A DNA stretch of 64,000 bases, from assembly GCF_947496725.1 (NCBI RefSeq), contig NZ_CANMDS010000003.1, positions 434,001-498,000 of the forward strand, given 5' to 3'. Below the pieces are notes generated by a model. It saw only the letters and a list, made by a program, of their open reading frames with translations, had not been told where the DNA came from and searched no databases. This DNA comes from an uncultured Dokdonia sp. Lineage in GTDB: Bacteria; Bacteroidota; Bacteroidia; Flavobacteriales; Flavobacteriaceae. Positions 36,622 to 44,793 of the stretch are shown in pieces (position 1 is the first letter of the stretch; every line of letters starts with the position of its first letter). The position numbers and the translations under genes are program-made.

Positions 36622-39102
36622 ATGGAAACGCTCATACTCCTTGCAAAAAGCGCCTCCATACTCGGGCTCTTCTATGTAATCTACCTAACCGTACTTTATA
36701 AAAACACCTTGTTTACCGCAAAAAGGCATTACTTTATAGCCGGTATCATTGCTGCTATCACACTTCCTTTTATAGAATTTACACGTGAGATCGAGGTTAT
36801 TGTACCCTCACAACCGCTTGTGATGCCCACTCTAGATGTAAGCTCCGTAAACACTGCACCCATCGCTGTAGCACCGCAACCTGTAGAACAGGCTATAAAC
36901 TGGTGGCAAGTACTTGTCATAATTTATATAATAGGTATCTGTATAATGCTCTTTAGGCTTTGTGCGCAATACATATCCTTACGACAGCTCATTGCATCTG
37001 GCAGTCGCAGTACAAAAGGGCACTATACATTTGTAGCAGTTACAAGAGCGATAAGTCCGTTTTCTTTCTTTTCAAAAATTGTTTACAATCCTGCGCTTCA
37101 CACGCCAGAAGAACTAGAGATGATTATCGCTCACGAAAAAGTGCACGCACAGCAAAGGCACTCTCTAGATATGCTCTTATCTCAAATAACGCTTGTGGTA
37201 CAATGGTGTAACCCCTTTGCCTGGTTGTATAAAAACAGTCTTGAGCAAAATCTAGAATACCTAGCAGATCATCAAGCTATACAAGAAATTAAGAATCGAA
37301 AACAATATCAACGCACGCTGGTACAGGTCTCATCCCCCTCATTTGCCCCAGCACTTACTAATCAATTTTATCAATCATTTATCAAAAAACGAATCGTTAT
37401 GATCAATACACCACAATCCCACAAAAACAATCTTTGGAGGTTATCCCTTATCATTCCCGTGCTTGCACTCTTTATGTACTCTTTTAATGTAAAAGAAGTG
37501 ACTAATTATGTGGAGGAGGATAATACCGCTTTCGCGAAAGCGGAAAAAGACACCACCTATGCAAATCAAGGTAGAGATGTTTTCTTTATAGATAGCAATA
37601 CCACTCCGGCAAAACTAGATCGAATAGAAGCCTATGTATCAAACCACTGGGAGAACGTAGCCATTAAGTTTAACAAAAGAAAATTCAATGCAAAAAACAC
37701 GCTTACAGGCTTCTTTCTTCAAGCGAAGTTTGAAAACCAAGAAGCTTTTACCAATAAATTCTCTTTTAATGCAAAAGAAAATACCTCTTGGGAAGGCTAT
37801 AGTCTAATGGTTAATACGGAACAGGAGATTGTTGTAATGGAGCAAAAAGATGGCACATTTATAAACATCACTCCAGACAAAACAATCATCACAGATGAGA
37901 AGGTTGCTGTAAATACCGAAAAAACAGTAGCTAAAGAAAATAATATTACAAAGGATGCATTAGGACCTAATCCCGTTATAGTTGTGAATAATAACGTTAT
38001 ACTGGGCGAAGAAAAAGAGAAAAGAGTCACAGGTGATAGTATCACAAGCTTACCTCCTGCCCAAGCTATCAAAGCCTACGGAACTATTGCACAAGACGGT
38101 GCGCTCATTGTACACAGCAGTCCCAAGGCAGACACCACACGAGTAGTATCGCGTATAGTACAAGAAACTTATAACTATATCATTACTAAAAACACATTAG
38201 ACTGGGAGATTGATGGACTCAGTAAAGTAATGAGAGAAAAGCACAACGCTACTCTCAAGGTGAGTGGTATTAAAAGGAATAAGAGTCAAGAGATTACAAG
38301 TATTGTAATTAATCTCATAGATGATAAGGGTAATAATAAGAACTACACCTTACAAACACCTAACCCTATAAATGACATTTACATCTATAAAGATGAAAAT
38401 GGTTTTACGGGTATGGGTAATGTAAATATGGATAAAAGTTCAAAAGCTTCATATGACAATTTGAGAGCTCAGATGGAAGAACGTCGTAAGTATCTATTGA
38501 GCAATAGAGATAGCCTACGTGTAGGTATGGAGCTTCGTAAGCAAGAACTACGCGCTCGTATGGATGAACGTAGAAACCTGCAAGGCCGTGCACAAAGCGA
38601 CTCTATGCGCCAGTACATAATGGCTAGACGTGATAGTATGAAAATGCGAATGAAAGAGCAACGTGAGGGTATTAAATCTAAAAGAAAAAAGCTTAAGAAA
38701 ACAGCTAAAAATAATAAAGCGGGTTATGTCACTTTAGAAAACGGCACATACTACTATGTAGAAACCCCAGATGGATCAAGAAATTTTTACAATAGATGGG
38801 GAGTGCAGATACAAGAGAGTGATGCCCTCTATAAAGAACTTGTAAATGCCAAGGAGTCCACCGCAGATGATAAAAGTAAAGACAAAATAAAAACTTTGTT
38901 TCCTGAGTCTGACAATGTAAATAGTGATGACCTTGATCAACCCATCTATTATGTGAATAAGAAAAAGGTAACAAAGGATCAAATGATGGGGTTAGCCCCA
39001 GATAATATCGAGAGTGTAAAAGTTTTTAAAGGCAAGAAAGCCATTAAGCTTTACGGAAAAGAGGCAATTAATGGCGTTATTGTAATAGAAACAAAAGAAT
39101 AA
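36622..39102 (+). CDS. M56 (BlaR1-like) membrane metallopeptidase with TonB-plug-like tail
   Basis: An 826-aa sensor. The N-terminus has membrane helices (LILLAKSASILGLFYVIYLTVL, HYFIAGIIAAITLPFI, VLVIIYIIGICIMLF). The zinc motif HEKVH is at residues 171-175 within MIIAHEKVHAQQRHS. A fourth helix follows near residue 280 (SLIIPVLALFMYSFN). Then comes a long periplasmic part including a charged coiled coil (EERRKYLLSNRDSLRVGMEL onward). The end is a plug-like domain (PDNIESVKVFKGKKAIKLYG, NGVIVIETK). This tail is usual in Bacteroidota M56 proteins. It forms an operon with the repressor. A perfect palindrome copy is read TAFAKAEK just after the last membrane helix. Confidence 0.9.
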   Translation: METLILLAKSASILGLFYVIYLTVLYKNTLFTAKRHYFIAGIIAAITLPFIEFTREIEVIVPSQPLVMPTLDVSSVNTAPIAVAPQPVEQAINWWQVLVIIYIIGICIMLFRLCAQYISLRQLIASGSRSTKGHYTFVAVTRAISPFSFFSKIVYNPALHTPEELEMIIAHEKVHAQQRHSLDMLLSQITLVVQWCNPFAWLYKNSLEQNLEYLADHQAIQEIKNRKQYQRTLVQVSSPSFAPALTNQFYQSFIKKRIVMINTPQSHKNNLWRLSLIIPVLALFMYSFNVKEVTNYVEEDNTAFAKAEKDTTYANQGRDVFFIDSNTTPAKLDRIEAYVSNHWENVAIKFNKRKFNAKNTLTGFFLQAKFENQEAFTNKFSFNAKENTSWEGYSLMVNTEQEIVVMEQKDGTFINITPDKTIITDEKVAVNTEKTVAKENNITKDALGPNPVIVVNNNVILGEEKEKRVTGDSITSLPPAQAIKAYGTIAQDGALIVHSSPKADTTRVVSRIVQETYNYIITKNTLDWEIDGLSKVMREKHNATLKVSGIKRNKSQEITSIVINLIDDKGNNKNYTLQTPNPINDIYIYKDENGFTGMGNVNMDKSSKASYDNLRAQMEERRKYLLSNRDSLRVGMELRKQELRARMDERRNLQGRAQSDSMRQYIMARRDSMKMRMKEQREGIKSKRKKLKKTAKNNKAGYVTLENGTYYYVETPDGSRNFYNRWGVQIQESDALYKELVNAKESTADDKSKDKIKTLFPESDNVNSDDLDQPIYYVNKKKVTKDQMMGLAPDNIESVKVFKGKKAIKLYGKEAINGVIVIETKE
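37527..37542. repeat. Dispersed palindrome inside M56 gene (AFAKA frame)
   Basis: A perfect CGCTTTCGCGAAAGCG, read TAFAKAEK, at the junction of the last membrane helix and the periplasmic domain. Confidence 0.95.
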
Positions 39103-39122
39103 AGAGTAATTTAATCTTGAGT

Positions 39123-39158
39123 AAAAGTCCACTTTCAATCAGAAAGTGGACTTTTTTT
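39123..39158 (+). terminator. Terminator after the M56 gene
   Basis: A 14-bp stem (AAAAGTCCACTTTC and its complement) with a 5-nt loop and a T run. Confidence 0.92.
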
Positions 39159-39165
39159 ATGTGCT

Positions 39166-39194
39166 GTTTTTTACAAGAGTCTCTTGTAAAAAAC
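39166..39194. repeat. 29-bp perfect inverted repeat of unknown role
   Basis: Two 14-base arms, GTTTTTTACAAGAG and its exact complement, are separated by one base. It lies 7 bases after a complete terminator, so a second terminator is not needed. It could be an operator or the scar of a mobile element. Confidence 0.6.
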
Positions 39195-39505
39195 TGGACA
39201 AAAATGATGAAAACACCATTTTAAGCGTATTTATAGCCCATTTTCCTCTACAGATTTTCAAAAGAGGTCAAAAACCCTCTACAAAACTAACAGATACGGC
39301 AATATCAATCAGCACAGGTTACATTTACTAACACAATCGTAGATATATGCATTACATATAGAAAGTGTTGTTATTTTTTTAGTTACAATATTGCTGTTAA
39401 TTTCATTAAAAACTTCTTTTCTATTTGTTTTATCGAGCTCAAGGTGACTTCTTTGCTTCATCAATAACAAACAACGATACAATTACTAATCAAAATCTCA
39501 CTATT

Positions 39506-39631
39506 ATGAAAACGCCAGTCCACACTCAGAAACAAGTAAAAACAAACAAAGTATTAGGTCTATATACCATCTTTATGGTAAGCCTTAGCATCTCTTACAT
39601 TGTAACGACCTTTTTACAACTAGGTAAGTAA
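39506..39631 (+). CDS. 41-aa single-pass membrane peptide
   Basis: A short gene from the ATG at 39506. The product has a basic N-terminus (MKTPVHTQKQVKTNK) and one membrane helix (VLGLYTIFMVSLSISYIVTT), ending FLQLGK. The frame is open upstream to 39425, but the ATG at 39506 gives the natural positive-inside small membrane protein. No family is recognised. It lies in a transcript-like segment that ends at the 39924 terminator. Confidence 0.55.
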   Translation: MKTPVHTQKQVKTNKVLGLYTIFMVSLSISYIVTTFLQLGK

Positions 39632-39639
39632 TAATAGTA

Positions 39640-39720
39640 ATCATTAATCACATTCATCAATTAATCACATTCATCAATCAATCAATCATTCATCAATCAA
39701 TTTTCATTCATCAATCATTT
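39640..39720. repeat. Simple-sequence tract of TCATCAATCAAT units
   Basis: Imperfect short tandem repeats: TTAATCACATTCATCAA occurs twice, followed by several (T)CATCAATC units. Such a tract could vary in length between strains. Confidence 0.75.
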
Positions 39721-39756
39721 TTTTAAATAATCATTTTCAATCCAAACCCATTCATT

Positions 39757-39801
39757 ATGACACAAGTAATCATTACCATTTTAGAAATACTAATAGGATA
39801 A
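39757..39801 (+). CDS. Possible 14-aa hydrophobic peptide
   Basis: ATG at 39757 reads MTQVIITILEILIG and stops. It lies between the repeat tract and a strong hairpin (GCATCTAGCA pairing with TGCTAGACGC, 39822-39848). It might be a leader peptide or small toxin-like peptide, but the length is too short to be sure. Confidence 0.25.
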   Translation: MTQVIITILEILIG

Positions 39802-39923
39802 TATATCCTGCACCTCCTACCGCATCTAGCAACCCAACTGCTAGACGCATAAGGACCACATAAAAGCACACGTACATAGTTTTACTTAACTATCATAACG
39901 CGTAGCAGAATTAGCCAACTAAT

Positions 39924-39958
39924 AAAGCCGTAACGCATTGCGTTACGGCTTTGTTTTT
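39924..39958 (+). terminator. Terminator of the small-peptide segment
   Basis: A 14-bp stem (AAAGCCGTAACGCA and complement) with a minimal loop, followed by GTTTTTT. Confidence 0.85.
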
Positions 39959-39975
39959 TAGCTACTTTTGACGGT

Positions 39976-40125
39976 ATGCAAACACTCTATAAATTTCTTG
40001 CCAAAGTTAATAAGGCAGTACTTCCCTCCTATTCAAAACGTGGTCTTGACCTTACACAAGCCACAAAGTTTCAGCTTGCCATTATTGGCTATAGAACGTG
40101 GGTGACAAAAAAAGCGTTAGGTTAA
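39976..40125 (+). CDS. Conserved 49-aa flavobacterial protein
   Basis: A short gene whose product begins MQTLYKFLAKVNKAVLPSYS and ends AIIGYRTWVTKKALG. It is basic and amphipathic. I recall near-identical small proteins beside ytxJ in flavobacteria, so I trust it despite its size. The stop overlaps the convergent ytxJ stop by 4 bases. The function is unknown. Confidence 0.7.
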   Translation: MQTLYKFLAKVNKAVLPSYSKRGLDLTQATKFQLAIIGYRTWVTKKALG

Positions 40126-40514
40126 ATCTTTTCGGCAAGTGCTTGTGCGCTTATCGCTCCGTGGCTGTCAGAATACACAGCGGTTCCATTCTTAATCAAT
40201 ATAATCTGCGGGCTTTGGTGCATTACCTGAAATTTATATCCCACCTCATTAGACACTTCTCTGTACGCCTTGAGGTCTAAGTAATAAATATCCAGCTGGT
40301 TCGGGTCTATATCATATTGTGCCTCTAGCTGGCGTATTGCCATACGGCTTATACCGCAAGTTGTAGAGTGCTTAAATATCGCCTGTGGCTTCGTTTCAGA
40401 ATCTTTTGCAATTTGATCCAGTTGCTCGAGTGTGGTAAGTTGTTTCCACGGCATTGGTGTTTTTTCCTCTTGAGGTTCTTTATCTCCTCCAAAAATCGAA
40501 TTAAATATTCCCAT
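40122..40514 (-). CDS. ytxJ: YtxJ-like thioredoxin-fold protein (monothiol bacilliredoxin family)
   Basis: A 130-aa thioredoxin-fold protein of the TIGR04019 YtxJ family, linked to bacillithiol redox biology. The active-site motif is TTCGIS with Cys53. The cis-Pro block is VMHQSPQIILIKNG. Its presence suggests the organism makes bacillithiol or a similar thiol. It is convergent with the 49-aa gene and divergent from clpB, with a full palindrome copy in the shared upstream region. Confidence 0.88.
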   Translation of the reverse strand: MGIFNSIFGGDKEPQEEKTPMPWKQLTTLEQLDQIAKDSETKPQAIFKHSTTCGISRMAIRQLEAQYDIDPNQLDIYYLDLKAYREVSNEVGYKFQVMHQSPQIILIKNGTAVYSDSHGAISAQALAEKI

Positions 40515-40557
40515 TCTTCAATATGCTTTTATACAAAGGTAGTCGTTGTGTCTGTGT

Positions 40558-40577
40558 TACGCTTTCGCGAAAGCGTA
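40558..40577. repeat. Dispersed palindrome, full 20-bp consensus, between ytxJ and clpB
   Basis: A perfect TACGCTTTCGCGAAAGCGTA in a divergent intergenic region. Confidence 0.97.
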
Positions 40578-40632
40578 AAATAGTTCTTAAATAAGTCATA
40601 AAGTCAGTTAATTCAAGCCTTCACAAGACATT

Positions 40633-40749
40633 ATGTCGCAATACGGTCTTGGAACAATACTTGACTATTGTCTCTCAAAAAAAGTACAACCAGAAATCAT
40701 TAGCAAGCGCTTTACAGCAAGTAATGGTCTCTTAAAACATATGAAATGA
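40633..40749 (+). CDS. 38-codon ORF overlapping the clpB start
   Basis: ATG at 40633 opens a 38-codon frame whose product begins MSQYGLGTILDYCLSKK and ends SNGLLKHMK. Its stop overlaps the clpB start by ATGA (40746-40749), the classic layout for translational coupling. The clpB N-terminus is standard, so the overlap is not caused by a wrong clpB start. It could be a leader peptide or a small partner protein. No homologs are known to me. Confidence 0.5.
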   Translation: MSQYGLGTILDYCLSKKVQPEIISKRFTASNGLLKHMK

Positions 40750-43352
40750 ATATTAACAATTTTACGATAAAGTCGCAGGAGGCCATACAGCGAGCACAGC
40801 AAATTGCTCAAGAGCTAGGCCACCAGCAAATAGAAAATGAGCACATTTTTAAAGCAATTTTTGAAGTAGATGAGCACGTAACGCCTTTCTTGCTTCAAAA
40901 ACTTGATGTAAATGTGCCTTTATTACAGCAAATTTTAGACAGTACCCTTGAGAGTTATCCTAAGGTGTCTGGTGGTGATATAATGCTAGGGAGAGAAGCA
41001 AATAAAGCAATCACTCAGGCTAATATTATTGCCAAAAATATGAATGATGAGTATGTCTCTATCGAGCATCTTATACTCGCCATTTTTGGGACAAAAAGTA
41101 AAGTAGCCCAGATCTTAAAGGATCAAGGAGTGACTGAGAAGCACTTACAAGCTGCTATTACAGAAGTGCGCAAAGGTAACCGTGTGACCTCACAAAGTGC
41201 AGAAGAGACATATAACTCACTAAGCAAGTATGCAAAAAACCTTAACGAACTAGCACGCACAGGCAAGCTAGACCCCGTGATAGGTAGAGATGAAGAGATA
41301 CGTCGCATCTTGCAGATTTTAACACGCCGTACCAAAAACAATCCTATACTCGTAGGAGAGCCAGGTACTGGTAAAACGGCCATTGCCGAAGGTCTTGCAC
41401 ATAGAATTGTAGATGGTGACATCCCAGAAAACTTGCAAAACAAACAAATATTTGCGCTGGATATGGGAGCGCTTATTGCGGGTGCAAAATTTAAAGGAGA
41501 GTTTGAAGAGCGTCTTAAGGCGGTTATTAAAGAAGTAACAGAAAGTGATGGAGACATTGTACTCTTTATAGATGAGATACACACCCTGGTGGGAGCCGGT
41601 GGTGGTCAAGGTGCGATGGATGCGGCAAACATCTTAAAACCTGCCCTCGCTCGTGGGGAGCTGCGTGCTATAGGTGCAACCACGCTTGATGAGTATCAAA
41701 AATACTTTGAAGCAGATAAGGCCCTCGAACGTAGATTCCAAAAGGTAACTGTAGATGAGCCAGATACAGAGAGTGCTATTTCTATCTTACGTGGTATCAA
41801 AGACAAGTACGAGACGCACCACAAGGTGCGTATTAAGGATGATGCTATTATTGCTGCTGTAAAGTTATCACAGCGCTATATCACGAGCAGATTTTTACCA
41901 GACAAGGCAATTGACTTGATGGATGAAGCTGCCGCAAAAATGCGTATGGAAATCAACTCTAAGCCAGAAGAGCTGGATGTATTAGACCGTCGTGTGATGC
42001 AGCTAGAGATTGAGATTGAGGCGATAAAGCGTGAGAAAGATGAAGATAAGCTCAAAAGTCTACGTGCAGATCTAGCAAACCTCAAAGAGGAGCGCAACGA
42101 TCTTAATGCACAGTGGCAATCTGAAAAGGATATTGTAGAGAGTGTACAAAATGCAAAACAAGACATAGAAAACTACAAGCTAGAAGCCGAAAAAGCAGAG
42201 CGAGAAGGAAACTATGGCCTAGTTGCAGAGCTACGTTATGGTAAAATAAAAGAGGCTCAAGAGCATCTTGAGGAGCTACAAAAGGATCTTGCAAGTCAAG
42301 CAGATACTTCGCTTATTAAGGAAGAAGTAACCAGCGAAGACATTGCAGAGGTAGTTGCAAAATGGACAGGAATCCCAGTACAAAAAATGCTACAGGGAGA
42401 ACGTGAGAAGCTACTCAAGCTAGAAGATGAGTTGCACAAACGCGTAGTGGGACAACGTGAGGCTATTGTTGCCGTAAGTGATGCCGTACGACGCAGTCGT
42501 GCAGGTTTACAAGATCAAAAGAAGCCTATAGGTTCGTTCTTATTTTTAGGAACAACCGGTGTAGGTAAAACAGAACTTGCAAAGGCACTTGCAGAGTATC
42601 TCTTTGATGATGAGAATGCAATGACGCGCATAGATATGAGTGAGTATCAAGAGCGTCACAGTGTGAGCCGTCTGGTGGGAGCGCCTCCAGGATATGTGGG
42701 ATATGACGAAGGTGGACAGCTTACGGAGGCCGTGCGACGTCGTCCTTACTCGGTGGTATTACTCGATGAGATTGAAAAAGCACACCCAGATACTTTTAAC
42801 GTGTTACTACAGGTGCTGGATGAAGGTAGACTTACAGATAACAAAGGCCGCACTGCAGACTTTAGAAATGCCATTATCATTATGACTTCAAATATGGGTA
42901 GTCATATCATAAAAGAGCGTTTTGAGGCTATTCCAGATGTAGATGCTGCAATGGAGTCTGCAAAGGTAGATGTGCTAGGATTATTAAAACAAAACATACG
43001 TCCAGAGTTCTTAAATAGAATAGATGACATTGTAATGTTTAGTCCGCTTACGCGAAAAGATATACGTGATATTGTAAAACTACAGTTCAAGGGCATTAGA
43101 AAGATGCTCTCACAGCAGAATATCACCCTAGACGCAACAAAGCAAGCCATAGACTTCCTTGCCGAAGCAGGTTTCCAGCCAGAATATGGGGCAAGACCTG
43201 TAAAACGAGCAATGCAGCGCGAGGTACTTAACCAGTTATCAAAAGAAATTTTGAGCGGTAAAGTAGCATCAGACAGTGTGATACTCGTAGACTCCTTTGA
43301 CGACAAACTCGTTTTTAGAAACGAAGGACAACGCACAGGAGAAGAAGAATAA
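40746..43352 (+). CDS. clpB: ClpB disaggregase
   Basis: ClpB rescues aggregated proteins together with DnaK. It is 868 aa, the full family length. The N-domain is MNINNFTIKSQEAIQRAQQI. The first Walker A is GEPGTGKTA. The long middle coiled coil spans about residues 405-525 (KPEELDVLDRRVMQLEIEIE onward), the mark of ClpB. The second Walker A is GTTGVGKTE, and the C-terminal block is GARPVKRAMQREVLNQLSKEI. The start overlaps the 38-codon ORF. A terminator follows 20 bases after the stop, and then the cassette-like region begins. Confidence 0.97.
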   Translation: MNINNFTIKSQEAIQRAQQIAQELGHQQIENEHIFKAIFEVDEHVTPFLLQKLDVNVPLLQQILDSTLESYPKVSGGDIMLGREANKAITQANIIAKNMNDEYVSIEHLILAIFGTKSKVAQILKDQGVTEKHLQAAITEVRKGNRVTSQSAEETYNSLSKYAKNLNELARTGKLDPVIGRDEEIRRILQILTRRTKNNPILVGEPGTGKTAIAEGLAHRIVDGDIPENLQNKQIFALDMGALIAGAKFKGEFEERLKAVIKEVTESDGDIVLFIDEIHTLVGAGGGQGAMDAANILKPALARGELRAIGATTLDEYQKYFEADKALERRFQKVTVDEPDTESAISILRGIKDKYETHHKVRIKDDAIIAAVKLSQRYITSRFLPDKAIDLMDEAAAKMRMEINSKPEELDVLDRRVMQLEIEIEAIKREKDEDKLKSLRADLANLKEERNDLNAQWQSEKDIVESVQNAKQDIENYKLEAEKAEREGNYGLVAELRYGKIKEAQEHLEELQKDLASQADTSLIKEEVTSEDIAEVVAKWTGIPVQKMLQGEREKLLKLEDELHKRVVGQREAIVAVSDAVRRSRAGLQDQKKPIGSFLFLGTTGVGKTELAKALAEYLFDDENAMTRIDMSEYQERHSVSRLVGAPPGYVGYDEGGQLTEAVRRRPYSVVLLDEIEKAHPDTFNVLLQVLDEGRLTDNKGRTADFRNAIIIMTSNMGSHIIKERFEAIPDVDAAMESAKVDVLGLLKQNIRPEFLNRIDDIVMFSPLTRKDIRDIVKLQFKGIRKMLSQQNITLDATKQAIDFLAEAGFQPEYGARPVKRAMQREVLNQLSKEILSGKVASDSVILVDSFDDKLVFRNEGQRTGEEE

Positions 43353-43372
43353 ATATTAATTGATGAATATAT

Positions 43373-43408
43373 AAAGTGGATATCTAGCAATAGGTATCCA
43401 CTTTTTTT
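43373..43408 (+). terminator. Terminator after clpB
   Basis: AAAGTGGATA and TATCCACTTT arms, 12-nt loop, T run. Confidence 0.88.
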
Positions 43409-43546
43409 GTGGCCTGACTAGTAAGTTTTTAACGCTGTTTGTGCGGTGATCAATACACTAATAAGTGTATATTTAGACAATCAATTAAAAAATAAACTCA
43501 TTAACAGTTTCGATAGCTGTCGAAGTTCCGCTTGGTTTATATAAAA
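43407..43546. repeat. Cassette-boundary repeat A (diverged), before gene 1
   Basis: The part at 43465-43546 matches repeats B and D: GTATATTTAGACAATCAATT, then the AT-rich spacer, then the ATAG-loop hairpin at 43506-43527. Just before it, 43407-43428 (TTGTGGCCTGACTAGTAAG) resembles the 3' end of repeat B. This suggests a remnant of one more unit directly after the clpB terminator. Confidence 0.6.
43506..43527 (+). ncRNA. Conserved hairpin of repeat A (ATAG loop)
   Basis: AGTTTCG pairs with CGAAGTT (two G-T pairs) around the 8-nt loop ATAGCTGT. It corresponds to the hairpins at 44730-44757 and 47222-47249, with compensatory changes. Whether it acts as RNA or as folded DNA is not known. Confidence 0.45.
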
Positions 43547-43580
43547 GTCTGTTGTAAGTCATTATCAAAAAAAAACTAAA

Positions 43581-44486
43581 ATGAGTGTACTAGATAAATT
43601 TTTCGGCAATAAATCTACTCCTAAAAAAACTAATTTAAAAAAACAATATCTGGCCGGATGGCAAGTAAATTTAGATGGTAAAGAACATTGTCTCAGTTTT
43701 ATCGAAACACAAGTAACAGATAAACAAACAGCAGAAGGTATGTATTCTCATATCATTTTGACTTATGATGAAAATAATTTTTTAGAATTTGCTGAATCAA
43801 AAGATGAAGATGGAAATGATCAAGAACTGATTATTAGAGACGACCAAATAAAATATAGGGATTTGAGAATTAACAAGGTTTTCAATTTTCAAAAGACTGA
43901 AAATGGAGAAAATTGGATTGGTGGAAATATACCATCTGACTTTTCAATTCCGACAAACAATTGCCCAGGCTCTTTTCAATATCTAGGAAAATTAAGTAAA
44001 GAAAGTAAAGCCTTTGGTTGGCTTCCATTTGACTTAAATCTTATTTGCCCAATATACTTAGATTTGGACAAAATATGGTTAGATTATTCTGAGCCTAATT
44101 CTCCCCAAATATTGAACCTAGATGAGGTAAATAGTCTTTCTACCGCTTATGATGATTTAATTTCAGATTCATTCATTGAATACAAAAAAATCCGATTCAC
44201 AACGAAAGAAGACATAGCTATTAGCTATGGAATTGGATTTTCAGGTATACCTAATTGGATTCAATCTTCGGATATTCCTAAATGCCCAAAAACACAAAAA
44301 ACAATGAGGTTTTTATGTCAATTACAAAGTAGTGATGAGATAAAAACTAAAGCAACTAATATCAAACCAGTTGACGAATGGTACGTACAATATTTTGAGA
44401 AATTAAATTTTTGGGGAGATGGAGATTTGTATGTATTTTTTGAGCCTGAATCAAAAATTACTTGTTATATGATTCAAAACACTTAA
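43581..44486 (+). CDS. DUF1963/YwqG-like protein (cassette gene 1)
   Basis: A 301-aa soluble protein. The C-terminal third resembles YwqG/DUF1963: FSGIPNWIQSSDIPKCPKTQ, then KTMRFLCQLQS, then FWGDGDLYVFFEPES, with the two cysteines of the usual CPxC-like site reduced. The N-terminal two thirds have no match I recognise. DUF1963 proteins are often found in mobile or toxin-immunity settings, but no function is shown here. Codon use is more AT-rich (ATT, TTA, AGA) than in clpB, which suggests transfer. It is bounded by repeats A and B. Confidence 0.65.
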   Translation: MSVLDKFFGNKSTPKKTNLKKQYLAGWQVNLDGKEHCLSFIETQVTDKQTAEGMYSHIILTYDENNFLEFAESKDEDGNDQELIIRDDQIKYRDLRINKVFNFQKTENGENWIGGNIPSDFSIPTNNCPGSFQYLGKLSKESKAFGWLPFDLNLICPIYLDLDKIWLDYSEPNSPQILNLDEVNSLSTAYDDLISDSFIEYKKIRFTTKEDIAISYGIGFSGIPNWIQSSDIPKCPKTQKTMRFLCQLQSSDEIKTKATNIKPVDEWYVQYFEKLNFWGDGDLYVFFEPESKITCYMIQNT

Positions 44487-44650
44487 AATAAAAGCCTTTC
44501 AATACAGATAAAATTTTTGCATACTTGATTATTACCGCAATTGTATGGCTACGTTTCAAAATCGTTTTTAGACCGATTGTAAAGTCGGTTTTAAGGTTCT
44601 TTAAAAACACTTCAATCAATAAATCACACCTTAATGTCTTCCTCAAGTTA

Positions 44651-44666
44651 CCCTTTCGCGAAAGCG
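44651..44666. repeat. Palindrome copy inside repeat B
   Basis: CCCTTTCGCGAAAGCG: perfect inner 12 bases, first arm altered. Confidence 0.85.
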
Positions 44667-44729
44667 TCATCTTTCTCAAATACTTGTATATTTATATAAT
44701 CAATTAAAAAACAATCAAATAGGCTCATC

Positions 44730-44757
44730 TGCAGTTCCAATAGTCAATGGAGTTGTA
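44730..44757 (+). ncRNA. Conserved hairpin of repeat B (ATAG loop)
   Basis: TGCAGTTCCA pairs with TGGAGTTGTA over 10 positions (three G-T pairs) around the 8-nt loop ATAGTCAA. Confidence 0.5.
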
Positions 44758-44793
44758 CTCGCTTTATGTTGTGGCCTGTTGCTAGTAATTTGA

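Larger units (their letters stand above)
39103..39505. other. Intergenic region after the M56 gene
   Basis: About 400 bases without a convincing gene. It holds the M56 terminator and the 29-bp inverted repeat. The open frames here lack plausible composition or a clear start. The 3' part is AT-rich and presumably carries the promoter of the 41-aa gene, but no TAnnTTTG box is clear. Confidence 0.6.
39632..39975 (+). other. Non-coding 3' part of the small-peptide transcript
   Basis: 344 bases that hold the repeat tract, the possible 14-aa peptide, a 10-pair hairpin with one mismatch (39822-39848, loop ACCCAAC) and the terminator at 39924-39958. The arrangement looks like one structured short transcript. 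Confidence 0.5.
44487..44793. repeat. Cassette-boundary repeat B between genes 1 and 2
   Basis: The well-conserved part is 44638-44769: CTTCCTCAAGTTACCCTTTC, a palindrome copy, an AT-rich spacer, the hairpin at 44730-44757 and GCTTTATGT. It then ends GTTGCTAGTAATTTGA directly at the next ATG. It is close to identical with repeat D over about 130 bases. No gene is supported in the interval. Confidence 0.8.

Noticed and set aside
39146-39331. 61-codon open frame after the M56 gene
   Set aside because: It runs through the terminator and the 29-bp inverted repeat and has implausible composition.
44525-44707. 60-codon open frames within repeat B on both strands
   Set aside because: They read through the repeat and palindrome and are not kept open in repeat C or D.
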